DNA of 61,586 nt from Actinomycetes bacterium (GTDB lineage Bacteria; Actinomycetota; Acidimicrobiia; Acidimicrobiales; Microtrichaceae). Positions 33,839-41,339 of the stretch are shown in pieces (the stretch's first letter is position 1; the number at the start of each line of letters is the position of its first letter). The stretch is from the NCBI GenBank assembly GCA_023389745.1, contig JAEWED010000244.1:1-61586 (forward strand), read 5' to 3'. The notes beneath the pieces were generated by a model. The model was not told the DNA's origin. It saw nothing but the letters and a program-made list of their open reading frames with translations, and did no database searches. A program made the translations under genes and the position numbers.

Positions 33839-33844
33839 ATCGTA
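33839..33844 (-). promoter_or_regulatory. Leaderless -10 element for the GNAT gene
   Basis: TACGAT on the minus strand, six bases before ATG 33832. Confidence 0.6.
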
Positions 33845-33900
33845 GGCCCGGCCTGCCCGGTTGACCGCACAACGCCCGTGGAGGTCGCGGAGCCCGGCGA

Positions 33901-33906
33901 TACCGT
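33901..33906 (+). promoter_or_regulatory. Leaderless -10 element for the PAC2 gene
   Basis: TACCGT, seven bases before ATG 33914. Confidence 0.65.
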
Positions 33907-33913
33907 GGAACCG

Positions 33914-34756
33914 ATGTCGTACCTCCGCTGGATCGAGCGCCCCTCCGGTGAGCGACCCGTGTTGATCGCGGCGTTCGAGGGGTGGAACGACGCCGGGGAC
34001 GCGGCCACCACCGCCGTCGCGCACCTGCGCGAGGCATGGGGCGCGACGACCTTCGCCGAGATCGACCCCGAGGAGTTCTACGACTTCACCGCGACCCGCC
34101 CGCACGTCCGGATCGAGGACGGCGGGACCCGATCGGTGCGGTGGCCCACCAACACCTTCAGCTGGGCCCACCCCGAGGGCACCGGCGGGGTCGTGCTGCT
34201 CAGCGGGGTCGAACCGCAGCTCAAGTGGCGCACCTTCAGCGCCCAGGTGATGCACGTCGCCACCATGCTCAACTGCCGGCTCGTGCTGACCCTCGGCTCG
34301 CTGCTCGCGGACGTCGCGCACACGCGTCCGACCCCGGTGTTCGGCAACGCGTACGAGCAGAACATGATCGACCAGCTCGACATGGAGCCCTCGCACTACG
34401 AAGGGCCCACCGGCATCGTCGGCGTGCTGCACGCAGAATGCGGCGACACCAGGCTCGACTCGGCATCGCTGTGGGCGGCGGTGCCCGCCTACGTGTCGTC
34501 GGTGCCCTCCCCCAAGGCGGCGCTCGCACTGGTCGAGCGGGCCGGAATGGTCATCGGCAGCTCCCCCGACACACGTTCGCTGGTCGAACGCTCGGCGGAG
34601 TACGAGCTCGAGCTCAGCCGACTCGTCGACGAGGACGACGCCACCGCCGAGTACGTGCACCACCTCGAGGAGCAGCACGACCAGGACGAGGTCGCGGTGC
34701 AGTCCGCCGACGACATGGTCCAGGAGGTCGAGCGCTACTTGCGTGAGCAGGGCTGA
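33914..34756 (+). CDS. PAC2-family protein
   Basis: A 280-residue protein of the PAC2 (proteasome assembly chaperone 2-like) family, common in actinobacteria and archaea. LIAAFEGWNDAGDAATTA and the WPTNTFSW, LLSGVEPQLKW and PVFGNAY segments match it. The C-terminal third is an acidic coiled-coil-like helix rich in Glu, Asp and His. Its role in bacteria is not settled, and no proteasome gene is present here. The frame extends to 33878, but the leaderless element favours 33914. Confidence 0.88.
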   Translation: MSYLRWIERPSGERPVLIAAFEGWNDAGDAATTAVAHLREAWGATTFAEIDPEEFYDFTATRPHVRIEDGGTRSVRWPTNTFSWAHPEGTGGVVLLSGVEPQLKWRTFSAQVMHVATMLNCRLVLTLGSLLADVAHTRPTPVFGNAYEQNMIDQLDMEPSHYEGPTGIVGVLHAECGDTRLDSASLWAAVPAYVSSVPSPKAALALVERAGMVIGSSPDTRSLVERSAEYELELSRLVDEDDATAEYVHHLEEQHDQDEVAVQSADDMVQEVERYLREQG

Positions 34757-34783
34757 CCCAGCCAGCGGGGACCGGACCGCTGC

Positions 34784-37123
34784 TCAGAAGGACGGGTCGA
34801 GCACGTGCATCAGCGCACGCTGGATCTCGGCCTGGTGGTCCGCGTCGCGGACCTTCGCGCCGCTCGACGAGGTCACGTAGAACGTGTCGACCACGTCGCT
34901 GCCCATGGTGTGGATCTTGGCGGACTCGACGTTCAGGTCGAGGTCGGCCAGCGTCTTGGTGAGGCCGTAGAGCAGACCGAGACGGTCCGGTCCGATGGCC
35001 TCGAGCACGGTGGCGTCGCCGGTGGCCTCGTTGTCGAATCGCACCCGGGCGGGGAACTGGCTCGGACCCAGGCGGTCGCGACGACGGGTGTTGCGGGCAC
35101 GCTCGTCGAGTCGGGCCTGCACCGCCAGGCGCCCCTCGACCGACCGCAGGATGTCGGCGCGCACGTCGTCCCACGGCAGCACGCCGGATCCGCCGACGAC
35201 CACCCGGAACTCGTCGACCGCGACGCCGTCCTCGGAGTGCACGTTCGCCTCGACGACGTCCAGGTCGTGCAGCGCCAGGGCACCCGCGACCCGGGAGAAC
35301 ACGCCGAGGCGATCCGGGCAGACCACGGTGATGCGTTCGCCGTCGGCGACGACGTGCAGGCCGCCCTGGGCCATGAGCTCGCGCTGCTCGGCCGACGGGA
35401 ACTCCGTGCGGCCCGCGCCGGCGCGGTCCTCGCCGTTGAGCAGGTTGGCGACCCGAGCGGCGAGCTGCTCGACGAGCTGCGCCTTCCAGGAGCCCCAGGC
35501 CGTCGGCCCCGTGGCGACGCCGTCGGCCTCGGAGAGCGCCCGCAGCAGGGCGAGGCGGTCCGCGGTCTCGACGACCTGGGCGACCTGCTCGATCGTGGCG
35601 GGGTCGTCGAGGTCACGTCGTGTGGCGACGTCGGAGAGCAGCAGGTGATGACGCACCAGGAAGCCGATCGTGTCGACGTCGTCGGCGTCGAACCCGATGC
35701 GCTCGGCGATCGAGCGGCCGAGCGACTCACCGATCTCGCTGTGGTCGCCGGTGCGACCCTTGCCGATGTCGTGGAGCAGCGCGCCGACGACCAACAGGTC
35801 GGGTCGCGGCGTGCGGTGCGCGAGCGAGGCCGCCTCGGCGCTGCATTCGAGCAGGTGGCGGTCCACGGTGTAGCGGTGGAACACGTTGCGCTGGGGCAGG
35901 CTGCGCACCGGCTCCCACTCGGGCAGGAGCGGTGCCCAGAGGTCGAACTGGTCGAGCGTCTCGATCACGGGGATCGACGCCGGTCCGTTGCGCAGCAGGT
36001 CGACCAGCAGCCCGCGCGTCGACTCCGGCCAGGGATGTTCGACCCTCGGCGCGGCTCGCAGCGCGGTCATCGTGGACAGCCCGATGCGGGCCGTGCGCCG
36101 CGCGGCGCTCAGTCCGACCTTCAGCACCATCTCGGGGTCGGTCACCGGAGCGTCCTCGTCCACCAGGCAGACCCGACCCGAGCGCAGGACGAGTCCGTCC
36201 TCGATCTGACGCTCGCGCCGGAACCGGTCGCGGAACGGCCCGCTCAGGGTGAGCCGGATGTCGTGCCAGCTCTCGTCGCTCGCCCAGGCGATCGACCGGC
36301 CGGCCGTGGCGACCTCGGCCATCAGCGCGTCGGCATCGCGGTCGCCGAGCGCTGCGGCGACCACGTCCTGCTCCTGGAGCATCAACCGGTCGCCAGGTCG
36401 GGCGGTGGCGCGGTGCAGCTCGACGCGGATCGTGAGCAGGTGATCGTGGTGGGTCTCGAGCTCGGCGAGCAGCAGCTCGTCGACGTCGGCCCCGGCGGCA
36501 CGCGCCCAGTTGAGCGCGTGCACGTCGCGCAGCCCGCCCCTGCCGTCCTTCAGGTCCGGCTCCAGGTCGAACGCCAGCTCGCCGGCGCTCAGGTGGCGCT
36601 CCTCGACGGAGTCGGCCAGCTCGCCGAGCCACTTCTTGCCCCGCTTGCGCCAGTTGGCCTTCGCCTTCTCGGCGAGCTCGGCGGTCAGCGCCGCGTCGCC
36701 GGCGACGTGGCGGGCCGAGAGCAGCGCGGTCGCGGTCTCGAGGTCGTCGTTGGCGAGCGTCAGGGTGTCGCGGATCGTGCGGACCGCGTGCCCGAGCTTC
36801 AGCCCGACGTCCCAGATCGGGTACCAGAGCGCATCGGCGATGGCCGACACCTTCTCGACAGGGATCCCGTTCGCGTGGACCAGGAGCAGGTCGAGGTCGG
36901 ACTGGGGGGCGAGCTCCCGGCGGCCCTGACCGCCGACGGCGATCAGGGCCACTCCGGTTGCGTTCGCTGCACTCCCGTCGGGAGCTCGGGTGTCGACACC
37001 GAGGGCTCCTTCGAACAGCTCGACGAGCCACGACTCGATCAGATCGGTGTAGCCCTCGCAGAAGACCCGACCCTGGAGTCGACGGTCGTCGAGGAAATCG
37101 CTGCGCTGCAGAGCGGGAGGCAT
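34784..37123 (-). CDS. glnD: Bifunctional PII uridylyltransferase/uridylyl-removing enzyme
   Basis: A 779-residue nitrogen sensor that modifies the PII protein encoded just upstream. The nucleotidyltransferase motif GGQGRRELAPQSDLDLLL lies near residue 63; the HD domain has VGALLHDIGKGRTGDHSEIG near residue 430; two ACT domains end the protein (ITVVCPDRLGVFSRVAG and LEAIGPDRLGLLYGLTK). In actinobacteria GlnD can adenylylate rather than uridylylate. The frame is open to 37423 through an 8-base repeat and a hairpin, so the ATG at 37123 is the likely start. Confidence 0.95.
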   Translation of the reverse strand: MPPALQRSDFLDDRRLQGRVFCEGYTDLIESWLVELFEGALGVDTRAPDGSAANATGVALIAVGGQGRRELAPQSDLDLLLVHANGIPVEKVSAIADALWYPIWDVGLKLGHAVRTIRDTLTLANDDLETATALLSARHVAGDAALTAELAEKAKANWRKRGKKWLGELADSVEERHLSAGELAFDLEPDLKDGRGGLRDVHALNWARAAGADVDELLLAELETHHDHLLTIRVELHRATARPGDRLMLQEQDVVAAALGDRDADALMAEVATAGRSIAWASDESWHDIRLTLSGPFRDRFRRERQIEDGLVLRSGRVCLVDEDAPVTDPEMVLKVGLSAARRTARIGLSTMTALRAAPRVEHPWPESTRGLLVDLLRNGPASIPVIETLDQFDLWAPLLPEWEPVRSLPQRNVFHRYTVDRHLLECSAEAASLAHRTPRPDLLVVGALLHDIGKGRTGDHSEIGESLGRSIAERIGFDADDVDTIGFLVRHHLLLSDVATRRDLDDPATIEQVAQVVETADRLALLRALSEADGVATGPTAWGSWKAQLVEQLAARVANLLNGEDRAGAGRTEFPSAEQRELMAQGGLHVVADGERITVVCPDRLGVFSRVAGALALHDLDVVEANVHSEDGVAVDEFRVVVGGSGVLPWDDVRADILRSVEGRLAVQARLDERARNTRRRDRLGPSQFPARVRFDNEATGDATVLEAIGPDRLGLLYGLTKTLADLDLNVESAKIHTMGSDVVDTFYVTSSSGAKVRDADHQAEIQRALMHVLDPSF

Positions 37124-37150
37124 GTCGTCCCTGTTCGGTTGGCCCGGTAT

Positions 37151-37190
37151 TGCTGTACTGCTGAACTGCTGTGTTGCTGTGCTGCTGTGC
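37151..37190. repeat. 8-bp tandem repeat (5 copies) in the glnD leader
   Basis: Units of TGCTGTGC type begin at 37151, 37159, 37167, 37175 and 37183, the last two identical. The array ends 27 bases upstream of the glnD ATG on the minus strand. Changes in copy number would alter the leader length. Confidence 0.85.
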
Positions 37191-37220
37191 TGCGGCCCGT
37201 GGTCGTGGAGTGCGAACGCT

Positions 37221-37254
37221 CCTCCGGCCGGGTCGGGCCTGCCCCGGCCGGAGG
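37221..37254. terminator. 12-bp hairpin between glnB and glnD
   Basis: CCTCCGGCCGGG at 37221-37232 pairs perfectly with 37243-37254 across a 10-base loop. It lies 33 bases after the glnB stop. It may partly terminate the amtB-glnB message and lower glnD expression. No U-tract. Confidence 0.55.
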
Positions 37255-37286
37255 AACTCCCTTGAGGGTCGCTCGCGGGACTCAGG

Positions 37287-37625
37287 TCAGATGGCGTCGG
37301 GTCCTTGCTCGCCCGTACGGATCCTGACCAGGTCGTCGATCGAGGTGACCCAGATCTTGCCGTCGCCGATCTTGTCGGTCCGGGCGGCGACGGCGATGGC
37401 GTCCACGACACCAGCGACGTCACCGTCGTCCACGACGATCTCGAGCTTCACCTTCGGCAGGAAGTCGACCTGGTACTCGGTGCCTCGGTAGGTCTCGGTG
37501 TGACCTCCCTGGCGGCCGAATCCCCTGACCTCGCTGACGGTGATGCCGACGACTCCGGCCGACTTCAATCCGTTCTTCACGTCGTCCAGCTTGAACGGCT
37601 TGATCACTGCGGTGACCAGCTTCAT
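37287..37625 (-). CDS. glnB: Nitrogen regulatory PII protein
   Basis: A 112-residue PII trimer subunit that reports nitrogen status by binding ATP/ADP and 2-oxoglutarate. MKLVTAVIKPFKLDDVK, the T-loop TYRGTEYQVDFLPK with modifiable Tyr51, and the C-loop TDKIGDGKIWV are conserved. Between amtB and glnD, it would gate the ammonium channel directly, so glnK is an equally fair name. AGGAAGTG precedes the ATG at 37625. Confidence 0.97.
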   Translation of the reverse strand: MKLVTAVIKPFKLDDVKNGLKSAGVVGITVSEVRGFGRQGGHTETYRGTEYQVDFLPKVKLEIVVDDGDVAGVVDAIAVAARTDKIGDGKIWVTSIDDLVRIRTGEQGPDAI

Positions 37626-37676
37626 TGGAACACTTCCTTTTCTCTCGTTCTCGTGCAGGCAGTTGTCGGTGGGCGC

Positions 37677-38909
37677 TCAGGCCCGTGCCATGGTGACTTC
37701 GCCGGAGTTGTAGGCGGTCTCGGCGTGCTCTGCACTGTCGAGGCCGGAGTCCTCGGTGTCCTCGGACACCCGGATCCCGATCGTTGCCTTGAGGGCCAGC
37801 AGGATCAACGCCGTCACGATGCCGGAGTAGATGATGGTCACGCCGTTGGCGAGAGCCTGCTCGAGCAGCAGGTCGAGGCCGCCGCCGTAGAACAGGCCGC
37901 TCATGTGCTCGGCGCCGAAGTAGTCGGCGTCGGCGAAGAGGCCGATCATGAGGGAGCCGACGAGACCGCCGACGAAGTGCACGCCGACCACGTCGAGGGC
38001 GTCGTCGTAGCCCGCCTTGAACTTGACCTGGACGGCGAAGCAGCAGATGACGCCGGCGGCGAGGCCGATCCAGATGGACGACATCGAGCTGACGAAACCA
38101 CACGCCGGGGTGATGGCCACCAGGCCGGCGACGATGCCCGAGGCAGCGCCGAGGTTGGTGAAGTGACCGTCCTTGAGCTTCTCGACGACGGCCCAGGCGA
38201 GACCCGCAGAAGCGGCGGCGAGGAACGTGTTCATGAACGCCTGGACGGCGGTGCCGTTGGCGCCGAGGGCGGAGCCGGCGTTGAAGCCGAACCAGCCGAA
38301 CCACAGGATGCCGGTACCGATCATGACCAGCGGCATGGAGTGCGGCGGGTGGCCTTCCGAGGGCCAGCCCTTGCGCTTGCCGAGGATGAGGACGGCGACG
38401 AGTGCGGCGATGCCGGCGTTCACGTGGATGGCCGTGCCACCTGCGAAGTCCAGCGAGCCACGCACACCCAGCCAACCGCCGTAGACCCACTTGAAGACCG
38501 GTGCGAACACCAGGAGCATCCAGACCGGCGCGAAGATCGCCCAGGCGGCGAACTTCATGCGGTCGGCCACGGCTCCCGAGATGAGCGCCGGTGTGATCAC
38601 GGCGAACATGCCCAGGAAGGCGATGGTCAGCAGCGAGTCGACACCACCTTCGGCGCTCAGGCTCAGGTTGCCGAGGAAGGCTGCATCGAAGCCACCGAAC
38701 CATCCGGCGTCGAAGTCACCGCCGGCGATCGAGTAGCCGATGATCACCCACAGCACCGGGATGATGAGCAGACACCAGAAGTTCATCATCAACATGTTGA
38801 GGACGTTCCGGCTCCGGTCCATGCCGCCGTAGAAGAAGGCGAGTCCCGGTGTCATGAACAGCACGAGAGCGGCCGAGGCCAGCACCCATGCGATGTCACC
38901 TGATTCCAT
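37677..38909 (-). CDS. amtB: Ammonium transporter
   Basis: A 410-residue Amt/Rh channel with eleven membrane helices. MTPGLAFFYGGMDRSRNVLN is the family signature near the N-terminus. The pore histidines are in FAGGTAIHVNAGIAAL and GVHFVGGLVGSLM. The first gene of amtB-glnB-glnD; 51 bases separate it from glnB. A GlnR-like site lies 70 bases upstream of its ATG, consistent with induction under nitrogen limitation. Confidence 0.96.
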   Translation of the reverse strand: MESGDIAWVLASAALVLFMTPGLAFFYGGMDRSRNVLNMLMMNFWCLLIIPVLWVIIGYSIAGGDFDAGWFGGFDAAFLGNLSLSAEGGVDSLLTIAFLGMFAVITPALISGAVADRMKFAAWAIFAPVWMLLVFAPVFKWVYGGWLGVRGSLDFAGGTAIHVNAGIAALVAVLILGKRKGWPSEGHPPHSMPLVMIGTGILWFGWFGFNAGSALGANGTAVQAFMNTFLAAASAGLAWAVVEKLKDGHFTNLGAASGIVAGLVAITPACGFVSSMSSIWIGLAAGVICCFAVQVKFKAGYDDALDVVGVHFVGGLVGSLMIGLFADADYFGAEHMSGLFYGGGLDLLLEQALANGVTIIYSGIVTALILLALKATIGIRVSEDTEDSGLDSAEHAETAYNSGEVTMARA

Positions 38910-38979
38910 TTCGATTTGACCCTTCAGTCAGGGACGGAGCCCGTTTCCGTCCGTCGGGAGGGCAACCTAAGGACGACGT

Positions 38980-39017
38980 GTTTCCTGAGTGTTTCCCCAA
39001 CTGGGCCAGTTCGTTAC
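38980..39017 (-). promoter_or_regulatory. GlnR-like binding site upstream of amtB
   Basis: On the minus strand: GTAAC, 17 bases, GAAAC, 6 bases, GAAAC. Measured from GTAAC the other two half-sites fall at +22 and +33, the 11-base spacing of the GlnR consensus (gTnAC-n6-GaAAc repeated). The half-site at +11 (GCCCA) is poor. It lies between amtB and the divergent gene at 39101. Confidence 0.5.
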
Positions 39018-39087
39018 GGTGCGCGGAGGGGCCCGTGACCCATGGCGCAGGCGCTCCGGCGACCCGGGAGCGGGCTGGTCGGACCCG

Positions 39088-39093
39088 TAGACT
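39088..39093 (+). promoter_or_regulatory. Leaderless -10 element for the small Cys protein
   Basis: TAGACT, seven bases before ATG 39101. Confidence 0.65.
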
Positions 39094-39100
39094 GGACGCC

Positions 39101-39286
39101 ATGAGCGTTCGGGAGGACTGCCGCCACTACTCCAGTCGCACCGTCGGATCGGGCGACGTCGTGCAGCGCTGCAAGGTCGACTTCGCGGCGACCGCTCCCT
39201 TCGCGTGCCCCGAGGACTGCCTGTTCTTCGAGTCCCGCGTCATCACCGACGCGAGCTGGCGGCGCGGGCCCGACACGCCCGCCTGA
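39101..39286 (+). CDS. Small four-cysteine protein (61 aa), unknown function
   Basis: A 61-residue protein with Cys at 7, 24, 36 and 40 (C-x16-C-x11-C-x3-C) and His9, a pattern that could bind zinc or an iron-sulfur cluster. The last part (LFFESRVITDASWRRG) is helical. The leaderless -10 at 39088-39093 supports the short start over a long Arg-rich extension. It shares its upstream region with amtB, including the GlnR-like site. Confidence 0.65.
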   Translation: MSVREDCRHYSSRTVGSGDVVQRCKVDFAATAPFACPEDCLFFESRVITDASWRRGPDTPA

Positions 39287-39312
39287 CCCGACCGACTCCG
39301 GTCAGCCCCTGG

Positions 39313-39804
39313 TCAGCCCCGGGCGGCGCGACGGGCCAGGTGCACGTGCGCCTTGGCCGCACCCCAGACCAGGCCGGGTTCGTGCACGGACGCATCCAGG
39401 TCACCGAAGCTCGCCGGCGACAACGCGTAGACGTCCTCGGGGAACGCCCGCACCGCGAACTCGTCGCGGGGCACGGGTGGCACGCCCGCCGACCGCAGCA
39501 CCTCGGTCGGGTACACGACCGCTCGACGCAGCAGGGCCAGCGGCGTCGAACGCTGGTCGTCCAGGTCGGTCCCCAGCAGCGCCCGCACCCGCGGGGACAC
39601 CTCGGCGCGGCACCGTGTGGCCGCGTCGTCGACCGCGGCAGCGTCGACCGACACCCCGGCGGCGGTGCTGCGCTCGGTGACCACGCGCCGGACCCACCCC
39701 TCGAGCGCTGCGTCGATCGCGTCGCCGAGCGCGACGGCGATCTCTGCGAAGGCCGCCTCGTCGCGGGCCAGCGCGCTCGGCTCCTGCGCTCCGGGCTCAG
39801 CCAC
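39313..39804 (-). CDS. Hypothetical helical protein
   Basis: A 163-residue, largely helical protein. AAFAEIAVALGDAIDAALEG, a Val/Ala-rich helix, and the C-terminal LVWGAAKAHVHLARRAARG stand out; no enzymatic motif or membrane segment is visible. The GTG at 39804 lies inside the end of the DUF2993 gene (8-base overlap), so the two are coupled. Further upstream the open frame is shadow-like. Its stop region is duplicated in an 11-base period at 39300-39320. Confidence 0.65.
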   Translation of the reverse strand: MAEPGAQEPSALARDEAAFAEIAVALGDAIDAALEGWVRRVVTERSTAAGVSVDAAAVDDAATRCRAEVSPRVRALLGTDLDDQRSTPLALLRRAVVYPTEVLRSAGVPPVPRDEFAVRAFPEDVYALSPASFGDLDASVHEPGLVWGAAKAHVHLARRAARG

Positions 39805-40597
39805 CGCCGCCCCCCTCCCCCTCGGGGCTGTCGATCGTGCCACCTCCGGTGCCGCGGTCGATGGTCTCGGGCGGGAGCAGATCCGGCGGTGGGCGCTCCG
39901 CGGAGCGGTCCTTCTCGCCGCCGGTGCCGCGCAGATCATCAGCCGAGAACGTGCCGCCGAGCACGCCCGGCAGGCGGTCGCCCTCGCAGCTCAGCTCCAG
40001 GTAGCGGTTGCCGAGCCGCACCTCCGGACGACACGGCATCAACCAGTCGTCGACGACCGGGATGACCTGGTCCGGCACCCCGCTGTCGCCTCCCACCGAG
40101 ACGACCAGGTCGTCGCCGACCATCTCGACCGATGCCGGCACGCGGTCCGGTCCGACGAGCAGCTGACCGTCCACGAGCTCGGCCGAGGTCCCCAACGCCG
40201 CCGCGATCGCCGCGGGGTCGACCAGCATGCGCACGCTGCCACGGTCGATCGACTCGACGCCGACCCGGCGGTCCGCGACCGACACGTTCCCCTCGATTCC
40301 CTCGAGCACGTAGTCGACCTCGGCGACGGGGAAGCCGGCGAGGTCCGCGCCGACGAGGCGCACCGAGATGCGGTCGACGTCACCGAACGCGGCGGGGATG
40401 ATCGTCGGCCGCCACCAGGCGGAGCCCATCACGACGTCGACGGACTCGGAGGGCACGTCACGAGCGATGCGGTCCTCGGCCAGCCGGTCCACGCCCACAC
40501 GGCCGAGCCACTCGACGGCGACGACGCCGAGGGCCACCAGCGCCACCAGCCCGATCGCCAGGCGCAGCGGCCACCGTCGACGCGAGCGGTCGCTCAC
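39797..40597 (-). CDS. DUF2993 (LmeA-type) lipid-binding membrane-anchored protein
   Basis: A 266-residue protein with one N-terminal membrane anchor (residues about 10-29) and a periplasmic beta-rich domain. DRLAEDRIARDV followed by repeated VRLVGADLAGFPVAEVDYVL-type strands is the DUF2993 pattern; the mycobacterial relative LmeA acts in lipomannan synthesis. The C-terminal 60 residues are Pro/Gly/Asp-rich. A role with envelope glycolipids is inference. It lies just downstream of hemQ, 10 bases after its stop. Confidence 0.85.
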   Translation of the reverse strand: MSDRSRRRWPLRLAIGLVALVALGVVAVEWLGRVGVDRLAEDRIARDVPSESVDVVMGSAWWRPTIIPAAFGDVDRISVRLVGADLAGFPVAEVDYVLEGIEGNVSVADRRVGVESIDRGSVRMLVDPAAIAAALGTSAELVDGQLLVGPDRVPASVEMVGDDLVVSVGGDSGVPDQVIPVVDDWLMPCRPEVRLGNRYLELSCEGDRLPGVLGGTFSADDLRGTGGEKDRSAERPPPDLLPPETIDRGTGGGTIDSPEGEGGGGG

Positions 40598-40607
40598 GTG
40601 GTGGCGC

Positions 40608-41288
40608 TCACACGCCCACCTCGGCGAGGACCGTCGCGGCGTCCTCGACCATGCCGACGTAGAACGGACCGAACTCGCCGTACTGGGCGGACGCGACGTC
40701 GTAGCGCATCGTGTACACGATCTCCTTGACGTCGTCGGGGTTCACGCAGAACAGGGTGACGCCCCACTCGTACTCGTCGAGGCCGGTCGAGCCGGTGATG
40801 AGCTGCGTCACGCGTCCCGCGAACTTCCGGCCCGACGCGCCGTGCTCGTACATCAGCTCCTTGCGGCGGTCGAAGGGCAGCTCGTACCAGTTGGCCCCGA
40901 CGTTGCGCCGCTTGGACATCGGATAGAAGCAGAACGCCGGCTTCCCCTCGGGCGGCAGCTGCGGGTACAGGCGCGCCTGCTGCATCTCCTCGGGGATGCC
41001 CGCCGCGTACTCCGACAGCTCGGTCAGCGACAGGTACGAGTCGACCAGGTCGAGGCCCGACGCCACGAGCGCGGTCTGCAGGCGACGCAGGCGCCACTGG
41101 TCCGTCGACAGCACCATGACCGCCACGTCGGCCTTGTGGCCCAGCAGCGCGGCCGTCACGACCTGGTCGCCGCCGTCGCGCGCCTCGTCGATCGCGGCGA
41201 GCACACCGTCGGCGTCGGTCAGCGGCCCGACCGCGAAGAACAGGTGCAACACGTTGAGGCCGATGGAGGGAGAGGCTGGCGATGGCAT
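40608..41288 (-). CDS. hemQ: Coproheme decarboxylase
   Basis: A 226-residue chlorite-dismutase-fold enzyme that decarboxylates coproheme to heme b with peroxide. FYPMSKRRNVGANWYELPF, LMYEHGASGRKF with the proximal heme His, and GLDEYEWGVTLFCVNPDDVKE are family hallmarks, as is FGPFYVG. It completes the pathway begun by hemE-cpfC-cgoX. The start is moved to ATG 41288 (not GTG 41294) because TAGGAT at 41296-41301 lies seven bases before it. Confidence 0.95.
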   Translation of the reverse strand: MPSPASPSIGLNVLHLFFAVGPLTDADGVLAAIDEARDGGDQVVTAALLGHKADVAVMVLSTDQWRLRRLQTALVASGLDLVDSYLSLTELSEYAAGIPEEMQQARLYPQLPPEGKPAFCFYPMSKRRNVGANWYELPFDRRKELMYEHGASGRKFAGRVTQLITGSTGLDEYEWGVTLFCVNPDDVKEIVYTMRYDVASAQYGEFGPFYVGMVEDAATVLAEVGV

Positions 41289-41295
41289 GGCCACG

Positions 41296-41301
41296 ATCCT
41301 A
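41296..41301 (-). promoter_or_regulatory. Leaderless -10 element for hemQ
   Basis: TAGGAT on the minus strand, seven bases before ATG 41288 but only one base before the GTG at 41294. Confidence 0.65.
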
Positions 41302-41339
41302 CGGGCACCCGCCGGCCGCCCCGATGCCGGGGCCGGTGG

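Noticed and set aside
37124..37423. N-terminal extension of GlnD
   Set aside because: The open frame passes through an octamer repeat, a hairpin and the end of glnB, and exceeds family length.
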